A program made the translations under genes and the position numbers. The notes below the pieces were generated by a model that saw only the letters and a list, made by a program, of their open reading frames with translations, searched no databases and was not told the DNA's origin. A stretch of DNA of 64,000 nucleotides. It comes from Paludifilum halophilum. Lineage in GTDB: Bacteria > Bacillota > Bacilli > Thermoactinomycetales > DSM-45169. The stretch spans positions 124,001 to 188,000 of the forward strand of contig NZ_NOWF01000007.1 of assembly GCF_002245355.1 (NCBI RefSeq). Reading direction: 5' to 3'. Below are positions 1 through 10,771 of the stretch, in pieces. Within the stretch, counting starts at the first letter, position 1. Each line of letters starts with the position of its first letter.

Positions 1-344
1 GTCGGTTTCTCGCAATAAATATGTTTACCAGCCTCAATCGCCTTTCGTACCCCGTCGGCGCGCCGCACCGTTGTCTGGGAATCAAAATAGATTTGATTGT
101 GGGAATCGGCCAAGCATTCATCCAGGCGGGTGCTCCAGCGGGGAATATCGTATCGGTTTGCTAAATCTTTCAGTTTCTGTTCATTCCGGCCGACCAGGAC
201 AGGGTCCGGCATCAGTACATCTCCGTCGGTGAGGGGGACACCGCCCTGCTCACGGATCGCGACAATGGAGCGAATCAAGTGTTGGTTGGTCCCCATCCGT
301 CCTGTAACTCCATTCATGATGATCCCTATTTGGTGTACAGCCAT
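1..344 (-). CDS. Gfo/Idh/MocA-family NAD(P)-dependent sugar oxidoreductase, N-terminal part (cut by window edge)
   Basis: The reading frame starts at the ATG at 342-344, behind a good AGAAAGGAGA Shine-Dalgarno, and stays open to the window edge (about 114 residues). It begins with the dinucleotide-binding pattern GVTGRMG and ends at the family signature YCEKP, which lies near the catalytic lysine of Gfo/Idh/MocA oxidoreductases. Such cytoplasmic enzymes oxidise or reduce sugars or sugar derivatives with NAD(P). It follows the GH42 beta-galactosidase on the same strand, about 100 nt downstream, so a role in processing the released sugar is likely, but the substrate cannot be named. The C-terminal substrate domain lies outside the window. 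Confidence 0.85.
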   Translation of the reverse strand, partial: MAVHQIGIIMNGVTGRMGTNQHLIRSIVAIREQGGVPLTDGDVLMPDPVLVGRNEQKLKDLANRYDIPRWSTRLDECLADSHNQIYFDSQTTVRRADGVRKAIEAGKHIYCEKP

Positions 345-380
345 TGATAATCTCCTTTCTGTGCTCCAATGCAGGTTCAT

Positions 381-431
381 CATAAAAAAAAACCATCACT
401 CCGTCTTATTAAATCGGGAATGATGGTCTCA
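381..431 (-). terminator. Rho-independent terminator after the beta-galactosidase gene
   Basis: Read on the minus strand, an 11-bp stem (ACCATCATTCC paired with GGAGTGATGGT, one G-T wobble) is followed by nine T. It directly follows the GH42 stop codon, so the downstream oxidoreductase may need read-through or its own promoter. Confidence 0.7.
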
Positions 432-448
432 ATATCGGAATTGGTTTT
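401..448. repeat. 48-bp duplicated intergenic element, copy 1
   Basis: This copy shares a 14-bp block (401-414) and a 22-bp block (427-448) exactly with 6009-6056, with identical 26-bp spacing and a diverged 12-bp middle. It lies just upstream of the oxidoreductase gene. It overlaps the last two bases of the GH42 stop codon and the terminator stem. Confidence 0.85.
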
Positions 449-2477
449 AAAAACCGGATAAGATCATCACATCTTTGCCCGGTAACGATACCGAACCGGT
501 AACCGTTTGCCGGGAGAGCAAATCGATCCATGGTCTTTCTCCCAGATGTATCGTTGCCATTTCTGGACGGTGGTTCAGTACAAACAGAATGGGTTGTTCT
601 TTTTTCCTTCGTTCCGATACTTCGACACCGGACGGGGTTTTCAGAAGCGGTTGGATGCCTTTCTCATCGCACAGAGTGGATAGAAAATCCTTTAAAAATG
701 AGGTTTCCGGGCTGGAAGCGACATACCAGGCCGTTCCCCCACCCCATCGATTTTTTGTCAATACCGGCATTCCTTGATAAAAATCATCCCCGTATTCCGC
801 TACCACTTCAGCACCCTCAGCATGAATCAGATCACAAAGCAAGCCGCATTCATATGTGCCCCTCAGATTTCCTTTTGCTTGTTTCATTACGATCTGATTT
901 TTCTCTTCCGGGTATAATGCATCGATCTCTTCTGCCCAGATCCCCATGACTCGGCGGAGTTCTCCCGGATATCCCCCTGTCACCACCCGATCATTCTCAT
1001 CGACAATGCCGCTAAAGAACGTCGTCACAAAGGTTCCGCCGCTGTTAACAAACGATTCCACCTTTTCCGCATAGCCCGGCTTCACCATATAAAGGACGGG
1101 AGCAATCACGATCGAATACGAATCCAAGTCTTCTTCCACACTGATCATGTCAACGGGGATATTGAATTGATACAAAGCATCGTAATACTTATGCACTTCC
1201 TGCTCATACCTCAACGCCACCGAAGGCCCGCTGGACAAATCGACAGCCCAACGGTTTTCCCAGTCAAAAACAATCGCTACCTTCGCTTCGATCCGTGAGT
1301 CCAACAATTGATCGGACAACCGGTGGAGTTCCTGCCCCAGATCGGCGCACTCCCGAAAGACACGCGTATGTTCGTGACCGGCATGTTCAATGACAGCCCC
1401 GTGGAACTTTTCACACGCACCGATGGAACGACGGAGTTGAAAGAACATGACGGTATCAGCTCCGTGAGCGACCGCTTGATAGCTCCACAGACGCATGACG
1501 CCCGGCCGTTTGAGTGAATTGTAAGGTTGCCAGTTTTGCTGGCTCGGCGTTTGTTCCATGAGCATGAACGGTTGACCGCTTTTCAGCCCGCGCATTAGGT
1601 CGTGAACCATCGCGGTATAACTGACCGGTGTATCGATGGATGGATAATTGTCCCACGAGACCACATCCAAATCCTTCGCCCACTTAAAATAATCCAGTTC
1701 CGGGTAAGTCCCCATCAGGTTTGTCGTAACCGGAATATGAGGAGTATGTCTTTTAATCGCTTTGTACTCCGCCCGGTAACAATCCAAAAGGCTGTCGGAC
1801 ATAAAACGCCGGTAATCAAGGGAGATCCCTTGAAAATTCGTACGGTTATATTCTTCCTCCTCGCTCAATGCATAAGGCGGAACAATCTCCTCCCAATCGT
1901 AGAACGTATGCCCCCAGAATCGTGTATTCCAAACCTTGTTTAAACGGTCCAAATCCGTATATCGTTCCTTCAACCAATCCCGAAAGGCCTGAGCACAGCG
2001 GTCGCAGTAGCAATAACCCCCATATTCATTGGATACATGCCAGATCAAGACACCGGGATGATTTTTGTATTGTTCAGCCAGACGATCTGCCATCCGTCTG
2101 GAGTATTTGCGGTAGGTCGGACTATTGGGGCAAGAGTTATGCCGACCTCCATAGGATCGTTTCCTCCCATAAAAGTCGACACGTAAAACATCCGGATACT
2201 TTCTCGCCATCCAGGGCGGATGGGCCGCTGTACTCGTCGCCAGGCACGTGTAAATGCCGTTCCGATAGAGCCGGTCCATCGTTTCATCCAGCCAAGTAAA
2301 ATCATAAGTTTCCTCATCCGGTTGATTCAGCGCCCACGAAAAAACATTCAAGGTAGCGACATCGATTCCCGCGAGCTTAAACATCCGGATATCTTCATCC
2401 CACACGGCCGGGTCATCCCATTGTTCGGGATTATAATCGCCGCCGTACCAGATTTTCGGGAGAGCTTCGTTGATCAT
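447..2477 (-). CDS. GH42 beta-galactosidase
   Basis: A 676-residue intracellular enzyme with no signal peptide, the usual length for GH42. The family hydrolyses terminal beta-galactosides such as galacto-oligosaccharides from type I arabinogalactan. The acid/base Glu is E151 in WHVSNEYG and the nucleophile is E308 in LMEQTPS. The zinc-site cysteines C116, C156, C158 and C161 keep the spacing known from the Thermus A4 enzyme. A (beta/alpha)8 domain is followed by trimerisation and beta domains. The ATG start has AAAGGAG 9 nt upstream. It is the last gene of the block after the lipoprotein and two permeases, so it probably digests oligosaccharides imported by that transporter. It is related to Bacillus GanA, but the physiological substrate is inferred. 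Confidence 0.93.
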   Translation of the reverse strand: MINEALPKIWYGGDYNPEQWDDPAVWDEDIRMFKLAGIDVATLNVFSWALNQPDEETYDFTWLDETMDRLYRNGIYTCLATSTAAHPPWMARKYPDVLRVDFYGRKRSYGGRHNSCPNSPTYRKYSRRMADRLAEQYKNHPGVLIWHVSNEYGGYCYCDRCAQAFRDWLKERYTDLDRLNKVWNTRFWGHTFYDWEEIVPPYALSEEEEYNRTNFQGISLDYRRFMSDSLLDCYRAEYKAIKRHTPHIPVTTNLMGTYPELDYFKWAKDLDVVSWDNYPSIDTPVSYTAMVHDLMRGLKSGQPFMLMEQTPSQQNWQPYNSLKRPGVMRLWSYQAVAHGADTVMFFQLRRSIGACEKFHGAVIEHAGHEHTRVFRECADLGQELHRLSDQLLDSRIEAKVAIVFDWENRWAVDLSSGPSVALRYEQEVHKYYDALYQFNIPVDMISVEEDLDSYSIVIAPVLYMVKPGYAEKVESFVNSGGTFVTTFFSGIVDENDRVVTGGYPGELRRVMGIWAEEIDALYPEEKNQIVMKQAKGNLRGTYECGLLCDLIHAEGAEVVAEYGDDFYQGMPVLTKNRWGGGTAWYVASSPETSFLKDFLSTLCDEKGIQPLLKTPSGVEVSERRKKEQPILFVLNHRPEMATIHLGERPWIDLLSRQTVTGSVSLPGKDVMILSGF

Positions 2478-2719
2478 GCATCGACACTCCTTTATATGAA
2501 CTCTATTTTAGGCAGGGAGTCCGTGTTCAACCACGCTCCAGTTACCATCCAGCAAGGAAGTGAAATCTGTCCGCTCCGAACCATCCGGTCGGGCAGGGGC
2601 AAAACCTTGTCACGAAACGCCCTCCCTCCAGCTTCTCCGCTGAGTAGGATAGCAAAGGTCGCTTTGGCAGAACAGACTTCCCTTTATTATTAGATAATCA
2701 ACAACCCGGAACCGTAAGT
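2478..2719. other. Intergenic spacer between permease and beta-galactosidase genes
   Basis: This 242-bp spacer precedes the GH42 gene. I see no clear AraR-type GTACGTAC palindrome, no strong terminator and no recognisable riboswitch. Confidence 0.5.
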
Positions 2720-3544
2720 TCACTCTTTTACGGCTCCGCTAATGATTCCCGCAATAAAATAGCGCTGTAAGAAGAGAAACAGAATAAAAATGGGTAAAAT
2801 CGAGATTGAGGCTCCAAGCATTAATTGACCGTAATCGATGGACCGTTGCCCGGCAAGAGTCGCCAAAGCGACCGGCAAGGTATACTGTTCCTCCGAAATC
2901 AACGCCACCAATGGCCAAAGGAAGTTATTCCATTGATGGGTAAACAAGAAAATCGATACCGCCGTTATGGCAGGGAGCATCGTCGGGATTCCGATCCGAA
3001 AAAAAATGAAGAACTCGCCGGCCCCATCCACTCTAGCCGCTTCAATCAGGGAATCAGGAATCGATTGCATATTTTGCCTCATCAAAAAAATCGCAAAGGG
3101 ATAAGCCAATTGCGGCAAAATAATCGCACTGTACGAATCCAGCAACCCTAAAGTCGAAAATAATTCAAATTGCGGAATCACCAAGGCTTGATAAGGGATC
3201 ATCATGGAAATCAGAAAGGCAGAAAAGAGAATCTCTTTCCCCCTGAATTGATACTTCGCAAAAGCATACCCGGCAGCGGCGCTTATCAAAACAGCTAAAA
3301 ACGTATAGGTGATTGTGATGAAAGCCGAGTTCAAAAAAGATCGCCAAATATCAACGGAAGCGAATAAGTGATTCAAATTTTCCATCAAATAGCTTCCAGG
3401 GATTAAACGGGGGGGAATCCTTAATGTTTCTCCCGAAGGATTCGTCGCTCCGACGATCATCCAATAGAATGGACCCACGGTTAAAATGACACCCATGGCC
3501 AGAATGATGTAGAGAATCGTCTTCTGAATGACGGAATTTCGCAT
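2720..3544 (-). CDS. Carbohydrate ABC transporter permease (MalG type)
   Basis: An integral membrane protein of about 274 residues with six predicted helices. The EAA loop EAARVDGAGEFFIFFRIGIP near residue 190 is the docking site for the transporter ATPase. It belongs to the MalG/AraQ class of CUT1 sugar permeases. The ATG at 3542-3544 sits in a TGATG overlap with the stop codon of the partner permease, indicating translational coupling; an in-frame GTG lies one codon earlier. Together with the neighbouring MalF-type permease and lipoprotein it forms an oligosaccharide importer. No ATPase gene is present in the cluster. Confidence 0.92.
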   Translation of the reverse strand: MRNSVIQKTILYIILAMGVILTVGPFYWMIVGATNPSGETLRIPPRLIPGSYLMENLNHLFASVDIWRSFLNSAFITITYTFLAVLISAAAGYAFAKYQFRGKEILFSAFLISMMIPYQALVIPQFELFSTLGLLDSYSAIILPQLAYPFAIFLMRQNMQSIPDSLIEAARVDGAGEFFIFFRIGIPTMLPAITAVSIFLFTHQWNNFLWPLVALISEEQYTLPVALATLAGQRSIDYGQLMLGASISILPIFILFLFLQRYFIAGIISGAVKE

Positions 3545-4473
3545 CACCTTTCAACACCCGCCCACTTGAATTGAATCAAAGACAGAACCGCAATGATCAA
3601 AACGACGACATAGGCGATGGCTGAGCCATAACCAAAATCAAAGTATTCAAACCCATTGCGATAAAGGTACATCGTAATGGTTGTTGTCGCATGGATGGGT
3701 CCGCCGTTCGTCAATGTATAAGGTTCGTCAAAAAGCTGCAAAGTCCCGATCGTTGAGATAACGGCGGCAAACAGGATCACGGGTTTGAGTTGCGGGATCG
3801 TAATGGAAAAGAATTGTCTTACCTTACTGGCTCCATCAATGCTGGCCGCTTCATACAAATGCTTGGGGATATTTTGCAATCCGGCTAAAAGAATCACCAT
3901 ATTATAGCCGGTCCATCGCCAAGTGGTAACGAGAATCAAGGAGATCTTGGCCCCCAATGGATCATTGAGCCAGCCTACGGAATTTAAACCCGCTATAGAA
4001 AGTAAATAATTGACAAGCCCATAATCCTGATGGAGCAACAACAAAAAGATGATGGAAGCCGCCACGAGTGAGGTAACGGCTGGAGCAAAAAAGGAAACTC
4101 TGAAAAAACCTTTGAATCGAATGAATCCCGAGTTTAAAATATTGGCGAGAATCAAAGCCAAAAATAGCATGATGGGAACTTGAAAGACCAAGATAATCAA
4201 GGTATTGCCCAACGACTCATAAAATAACCGGTCTTGAAATAACCGAATATAGTTATCCAGTCCGACAAACACACGTCCTTCTTCCGTCGTGGTCTGAAAG
4301 CTTAAAATGAAGGAATGGACAATCGGATATGCCGTGAACAATAGAAATAGGACGGCTGCCGGGAATAAAAAGAAGTAGGGGGCCCTTTGTATGGAAACGA
4401 AATTATTTCTTTTTTTCGTTTTCCCCTGGGTCGCCGGATTTTCGGGATGTGGCACTGGAGAAGGCGTATTCAT
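3544..4473 (-). CDS. Carbohydrate ABC transporter permease (MalF type)
   Basis: A permease of about 309 residues with a hydrophilic N-terminal tail, six membrane segments and the EAA loop EAASIDGASKVRQFFSITIP. It is the MalF/AraP-class partner of the downstream permease. The ATG at 4471-4473 is preferred because AAGGGTGG lies at the right distance; an ATG two codons earlier would abut that sequence. The permease pair is typical of CUT1 importers of plant oligosaccharides. Cluster context with GH42 suggests galacto- or arabinogalacto-oligosaccharides, by inference. Confidence 0.91.
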   Translation of the reverse strand: MNTPSPVPHPENPATQGKTKKRNNFVSIQRAPYFFLFPAAVLFLLFTAYPIVHSFILSFQTTTEEGRVFVGLDNYIRLFQDRLFYESLGNTLIILVFQVPIMLFLALILANILNSGFIRFKGFFRVSFFAPAVTSLVAASIIFLLLLHQDYGLVNYLLSIAGLNSVGWLNDPLGAKISLILVTTWRWTGYNMVILLAGLQNIPKHLYEAASIDGASKVRQFFSITIPQLKPVILFAAVISTIGTLQLFDEPYTLTNGGPIHATTTITMYLYRNGFEYFDFGYGSAIAYVVVLIIAVLSLIQFKWAGVER

Positions 4474-4608
4474 CAACATCCACCCTTCATGGTATTTATA
4501 GATGGTCGATGACCGTTTTCAGAAGACGGTGTCTACTACACAACACCTCGGTTCACACCGGCTATTGGTTCATCTGCATGCCCCGGTCAACCACGCAGTT
4601 TCCTGCGT

Positions 4609-5931
4609 TTAAGATTCATTGACTTCCCGACCGGTGCTGGGTCCCAGTGTCTGGGTTATATCCTTAAGAACTTGACTCAACGGCTTTCTATTCAATAGCA
4701 TCGATATGATTTCATCATTGACGATATCATTGGCTCGGGCGTAATCGCTTGTATAATGAACAGACGGCGTTTCTTTCGCAATGGCGGCAAACTCCTTATA
4801 AACCGGTTGATGATCGAAATACTCCTGCTTATCCTGAAATTCAGGTTCCTCATAAGCCGCTAACAAGGAAGGAAATAAACCTTGATTCTTTAACCCATCG
4901 ATTAATAAATCAACCCTCGTTGTCGCAAATTCGCCAAAAGCATAGGCAGCCGCTTTATTTTCAGATGCTTTGGGAATCACCAAATTGGAACCGCCGCCAT
5001 TGGCCCCAATTCCTTGTTGGTCTTTGAATTGAGGCAGCGGCATCGCCCCCCATTTACCCGATAATTCCGGCATTTGGTCTTTCATGGTTCCGGTCCACCA
5101 GATCGCTCCGGGGAGTGTTGCAACCTGTCCATTTTTAAGAGCGGCAACCCGGCCATCCCAATTGGTTACATTGGAAATAATCCCTTCTTCGTTCATTTGA
5201 TTGATCGTTAAGATCGCCCGAACCGATTCCTCAGAACGAACATCAATATTTCCTTCTTGATCAAAATAAAAAGCACCCTGTTGTTGGAGCATGTATTTAT
5301 AAAGAGGGACCACTTCATTTAAGGTTAAACCCAGCATTTTCACATCGGTTTTTTCTAAAACTTGCTTCCCGGCTTCCATATAGTCTTCCCAGGTTTGAAT
5401 CGATGAAGGTTCGACACCGGCCTTTGCAAATAAATCCTTCCGATAAAAAACCCCGACAGGACCTAAATCCCTCGGCATCGCAAAAAAATTTCCGTTTTCA
5501 TCTTTAACCGCCGCTTCCTTTGCCGGTGCGAAATGTCCGTCGTATCGGTCATAACCCAAATCAGAAAGATTGGTAAAATGATTCGGAAAATGTTCCTGGT
5601 AGGAAGGAAGGCGCGTCTCTTCAATCTGAACCAGATCCGGCAGTTGATCCCCCTGGTTAGCTGCTAAACCCGTGATTAGGCGCTGATAAACTTGATCCGG
5701 TCCTTGTTTATGAATGTTTACCTGAATGTTGGGGTATTCTTTTTCAAATTCTGGAACAATGGATTGCAGAAAATCGGCCTCCAGTGCCCAGGCCCAAACG
5801 GTTATTTCACCGGAAATGTCTTTAAGATTTTCCGGCATTTTTTCTCCTTTTGAATGGTCGATCTTTTGGCAAGCCGGCAATACACTGAAAACCAGTGCAA
5901 AGACGAGGCATAGATTCCCGATCTTTTTCAA
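4609..5931 (-). CDS. Extracellular sugar-binding lipoprotein of CUT1 ABC importer
   Basis: A 440-residue family 1 solute-binding protein. The N-terminus has a charged start, a hydrophobic core and the lipobox VLPAC with the lipidated cysteine at residue 21. It captures oligosaccharide at the cell surface and delivers it to the two downstream permeases. The start is TTG (5929-5931) with AAGGGTG about 7 nt upstream. It is the first gene of a minus-strand unit of lipoprotein, two permeases, GH42 and oxidoreductase. A copy of a duplicated 48-bp element lies 78 bp upstream. The exact ligand is unknown. Confidence 0.92.
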   Translation of the reverse strand: MKKIGNLCLVFALVFSVLPACQKIDHSKGEKMPENLKDISGEITVWAWALEADFLQSIVPEFEKEYPNIQVNIHKQGPDQVYQRLITGLAANQGDQLPDLVQIEETRLPSYQEHFPNHFTNLSDLGYDRYDGHFAPAKEAAVKDENGNFFAMPRDLGPVGVFYRKDLFAKAGVEPSSIQTWEDYMEAGKQVLEKTDVKMLGLTLNEVVPLYKYMLQQQGAFYFDQEGNIDVRSEESVRAILTINQMNEEGIISNVTNWDGRVAALKNGQVATLPGAIWWTGTMKDQMPELSGKWGAMPLPQFKDQQGIGANGGGSNLVIPKASENKAAAYAFGEFATTRVDLLIDGLKNQGLFPSLLAAYEEPEFQDKQEYFDHQPVYKEFAAIAKETPSVHYTSDYARANDIVNDEIISMLLNRKPLSQVLKDITQTLGPSTGREVNES

Positions 5932-6008
5932 ATCCCATCACCCTTTTTCATCGGTTCTATATCGGCGTGAATTTTCTGTCTTTTATAGTTTAATAACGGA
6001 TGAAAATC

Positions 6009-6056
6009 CCGTCTTATTAAATGAGGAATCATTCTCTCAATATCGGAATTGGTTTT
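6009..6056. repeat. 48-bp duplicated intergenic element, copy 2
   Basis: Counterpart of 401-448, sitting upstream of the sugar-binding lipoprotein gene. The two conserved blocks (14 and 22 bp) have the same spacing as in copy 1. Unlike copy 1, no good terminator stem is formed here, so the conservation is not simply a terminator. It may be a regulator site or a duplicated promoter. Confidence 0.85.
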
Positions 6057-6067
6057 GTGCATAAACC

Positions 6068-6117
6068 AAAAGGAAGACCCCGAATTCCGATTCCATACCA
6101 TGGATGGAGGGCCTTCC
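6068..6117 (-). terminator. Probable terminator of the abfA-abnA transcript
   Basis: On the minus strand GGAAGGCCC can pair with GGGTCTTCC across a loop of about 28 nt, and the stem is followed by TTTT. The long loop makes it weaker than the other terminators in the window. Confidence 0.45.
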
Positions 6118-6173
6118 CCGGATCAATGATTTGATTTTGTTGTGTTATCGATCTTTGAAAGCGCTACTGGATA

Positions 6174-7253
6174 TTAAGGTTGCCCTCGCCTGATTGCAGG
6201 ACCGGCATAGGGCCACCCGTCCTCCATCCAATCAATCCTCCGAATTTGAAGTTTGGGGTTTCCATTGTCCCGAGCATCATAATAATGATGGACAAAATAG
6301 TATTGATCGCCCTCCCGGTAAACCGAGCCGCCGCCTTGTCCGATCATGTATCCTTCATTGCCCAGAAATTGCATACCCCCGCCGTTTAGCATGCTTGTAC
6401 CATCCGGATCGACATAAGGGCCTGTTATGTTTTTCGATCGACCGACCATTGTGCGATAAGTGCTGTCCGTCCCTTGGCAACAGGAATCAAAGGAAACGAA
6501 GTGATAGTAATATCCATCCCTTTGGATGATCGAAGGTGCTTCGATGGCGCCGGGAGGCTCTCTTTGTGCAATGGAGTGGATGGAAGGCGTCGGAGATGTG
6601 GGTTTCCCGGTTTCCGAGTCCAACTCGATCATCTTAATTCCGCTCCAGAAGGAACCGAATGCCAGCCAGGGCTGTCCGGAATCATCCATAACCAGATTCG
6701 GGTCGATCGCATTATAATTGTCCTCCTGCGTCGACCGAAAAACGATCCCTTGATCCTCCCAACGATATTCGGGACTTGAAGGATCCAGCGTTCGGTTGGT
6801 GGCCAAACCGATCACCGAATGATTGGAACCAAACGTGGAACCGGAATAATACAAATGGTACCGCCCGTTCATATAATGGATGTCCGGCGCCCACAGGTTC
6901 GGAATCGATCCCAGTTCATCCGTAATCCAGGAGGGGATTTGGTCGAAAACGGTACCGATGTACTCCCAGTTACGCATGTCGGTAGAAGTCCTGATTTGAA
7001 TGTTTCCGTTACCGACTGCTCCGTCAGGGTCTCCGGTAGAAAAAACATAATATTGATCTCCCTCTTTGATCATCGCCGGATCATGCACAAAGTCGTAGTC
7101 AGCCGATGGATCAGCCGGAGCCGCCTCCGTTTTCGTCAAAGGCAGAAAAGCCCCGACAATCACGAGCATGCCGGATATCAATCCGGTCACGGCCGTTCGC
7201 AGCTTGCTCCTCTTCTTTGGATCAGAAAGAGCATTGGGAACATTTTTCTCCAT
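6174..7253 (-). CDS. abnA: Secreted GH43 endo-alpha-1,5-L-arabinanase
   Basis: A 359-residue exported enzyme that cleaves alpha-1,5-arabinan backbones into oligosaccharides. The N-terminal signal sequence has basic residues and then a hydrophobic stretch ending near KTEAAPAD. The five-bladed beta-propeller follows, with the GH43 acidic triad visible as D58 (HDPAMI), D184 (NAIDPNLV) and E238 (GAIEAPS). The ATG at 7251-7253 is chosen because AGGAAGG lies 7-8 nt upstream. An earlier in-frame ATG at 7319 has no ribosome site and falls inside an intergenic stem-loop. It follows the arabinofuranosidase gene and ends the transport/abfA/abnA block under the AraR promoter. Confidence 0.93.
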   Translation of the reverse strand: MEKNVPNALSDPKKRSKLRTAVTGLISGMLVIVGAFLPLTKTEAAPADPSADYDFVHDPAMIKEGDQYYVFSTGDPDGAVGNGNIQIRTSTDMRNWEYIGTVFDQIPSWITDELGSIPNLWAPDIHYMNGRYHLYYSGSTFGSNHSVIGLATNRTLDPSSPEYRWEDQGIVFRSTQEDNYNAIDPNLVMDDSGQPWLAFGSFWSGIKMIELDSETGKPTSPTPSIHSIAQREPPGAIEAPSIIQRDGYYYHFVSFDSCCQGTDSTYRTMVGRSKNITGPYVDPDGTSMLNGGGMQFLGNEGYMIGQGGGSVYREGDQYYFVHHYYDARDNGNPKLQIRRIDWMEDGWPYAGPAIRRGQP

Positions 7254-7283
7254 CTTTTCTTCCTTCCTCTCCCCATTTTTTAT

Positions 7284-7346
7284 ATCAAGGGAGCCATCCC
7301 GGGCCAAGAAAAGGTCCATGGTATGGAATGGCCTGACGGCTCCCTT
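7284..7346 (-). other. Stem-loop between abfA and abnA
   Basis: On the minus strand AAGGGAGCCGTC can pair with GATGGCTCCCTT. It sits directly before the abnA ribosome-binding site and lacks a clean T-run. It could stabilise or process the mRNA, or attenuate abnA. Confidence 0.4.
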
Positions 7347-7353
7347 CAGCCTG

Positions 7354-9793
<2,440 letters not shown>

Positions 9794-9797
<4 letters not shown>

Positions 9798-10744
9798 TCA
9801 TCTCCCTTGCGAAACACACCAAAAAATTTCAGTTGAATCAGGTTCAAAAGGAGAACGATCAGCAATAAAACCAGGCCGATGGCCGCGCCAAATCCCAGGT
9901 CGAAATTTTCAAACCCCTGTCGATAAAGATACCCGGTGATTGTCAATCCGATATTGCCGGGGGAATGGTTTTGCCAAAACACATAGCTTTCTTCGAACAT
10001 CCGGAACCCGGCGTAAATACTGATGGTCAGTACATAGACGAGGACAGGCTTCAACAACGGCAAGGTAATTCGGAAAAATTTCGTAACCGTACCGGCACCA
10101 TCCATCTCGGCTGACTCGTATAATGTCTGGGGTATATTTTGCAGACCCGCCAGAAAGTAAAGGATATTGACCCCCATCCACCGCCAGGAGGCGAGTAAAA
10201 CCATGAGAAACATGCCGGTCCCGTGATGCATCATCCATTGCTGCGGCGAAAACCCCAACTGAGTGATCACAGCGTTTGCGAACGAAGACTCCGATTCTCC
10301 AAATAGGAGACGGAAGATAACCCCTGCCACAATGACGGATGTGAGGGCGGGGATGAACAGGGCGGATCGAAAAACATTTCGCAAAGGGGTGATCTTTGAA
10401 TTTAGAAGGACTGCCAAAACCATCGGCACTGGGATTAAGATGATTAACGTCCAAAGGGTATAGATCGTGCTGTTATAGAGGGCAGTATAAAAATGCGGAT
10501 TTAACAATTTATAGTAATTGCCCAAACCGACAAATGTTCTTTCTCCGGGGTAGATCTCCAGAAAGCTCATATGGATGGTACTGATGATCGGATACAGAAA
10601 AAATAATACGAAGAAAATGATAAAAGGGGAAACCATCAGATAGGGAGCGTACTTCTTGGAGAATAGGAGATTCCCTTTGCGCACCCCCTTTCCTTTTTGT
10701 AGAAGAAACTGAATCGGCCGGGTAAAAGAGACATTGTTTTTCAA
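9794..10744 (-). CDS. araP: Arabino-oligosaccharide ABC transporter permease AraP
   Basis: A 316-residue MalF-type permease. It has a basic cytoplasmic N-terminus, six hydrophobic segments and the EAA loop ESAEMDGAGTVTKFFRITLP. The start codon is TTG (10742-10744) after GGGAGGAACG. It is 27 bp downstream of araN and overlaps araQ by 4 bp, forming the araN-araP-araQ importer unit. The role follows from family and context. Confidence 0.93.
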
Positions 10745-10771
10745 CCTTCGTTCCTCCCTTATATGCTTGAT

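Noticed and set aside
97..423. Plus-strand 108-codon frame
   Set aside because: It is antisense to the Gfo/Idh/MocA gene, which has a good start, ribosome site and family motifs.
7254..7319. Longer N-terminus for the endo-arabinanase
   Set aside because: The ATG at 7319 lies in an intergenic stem-loop without a ribosome site; the ATG at 7253 has one and gives a normal signal peptide.
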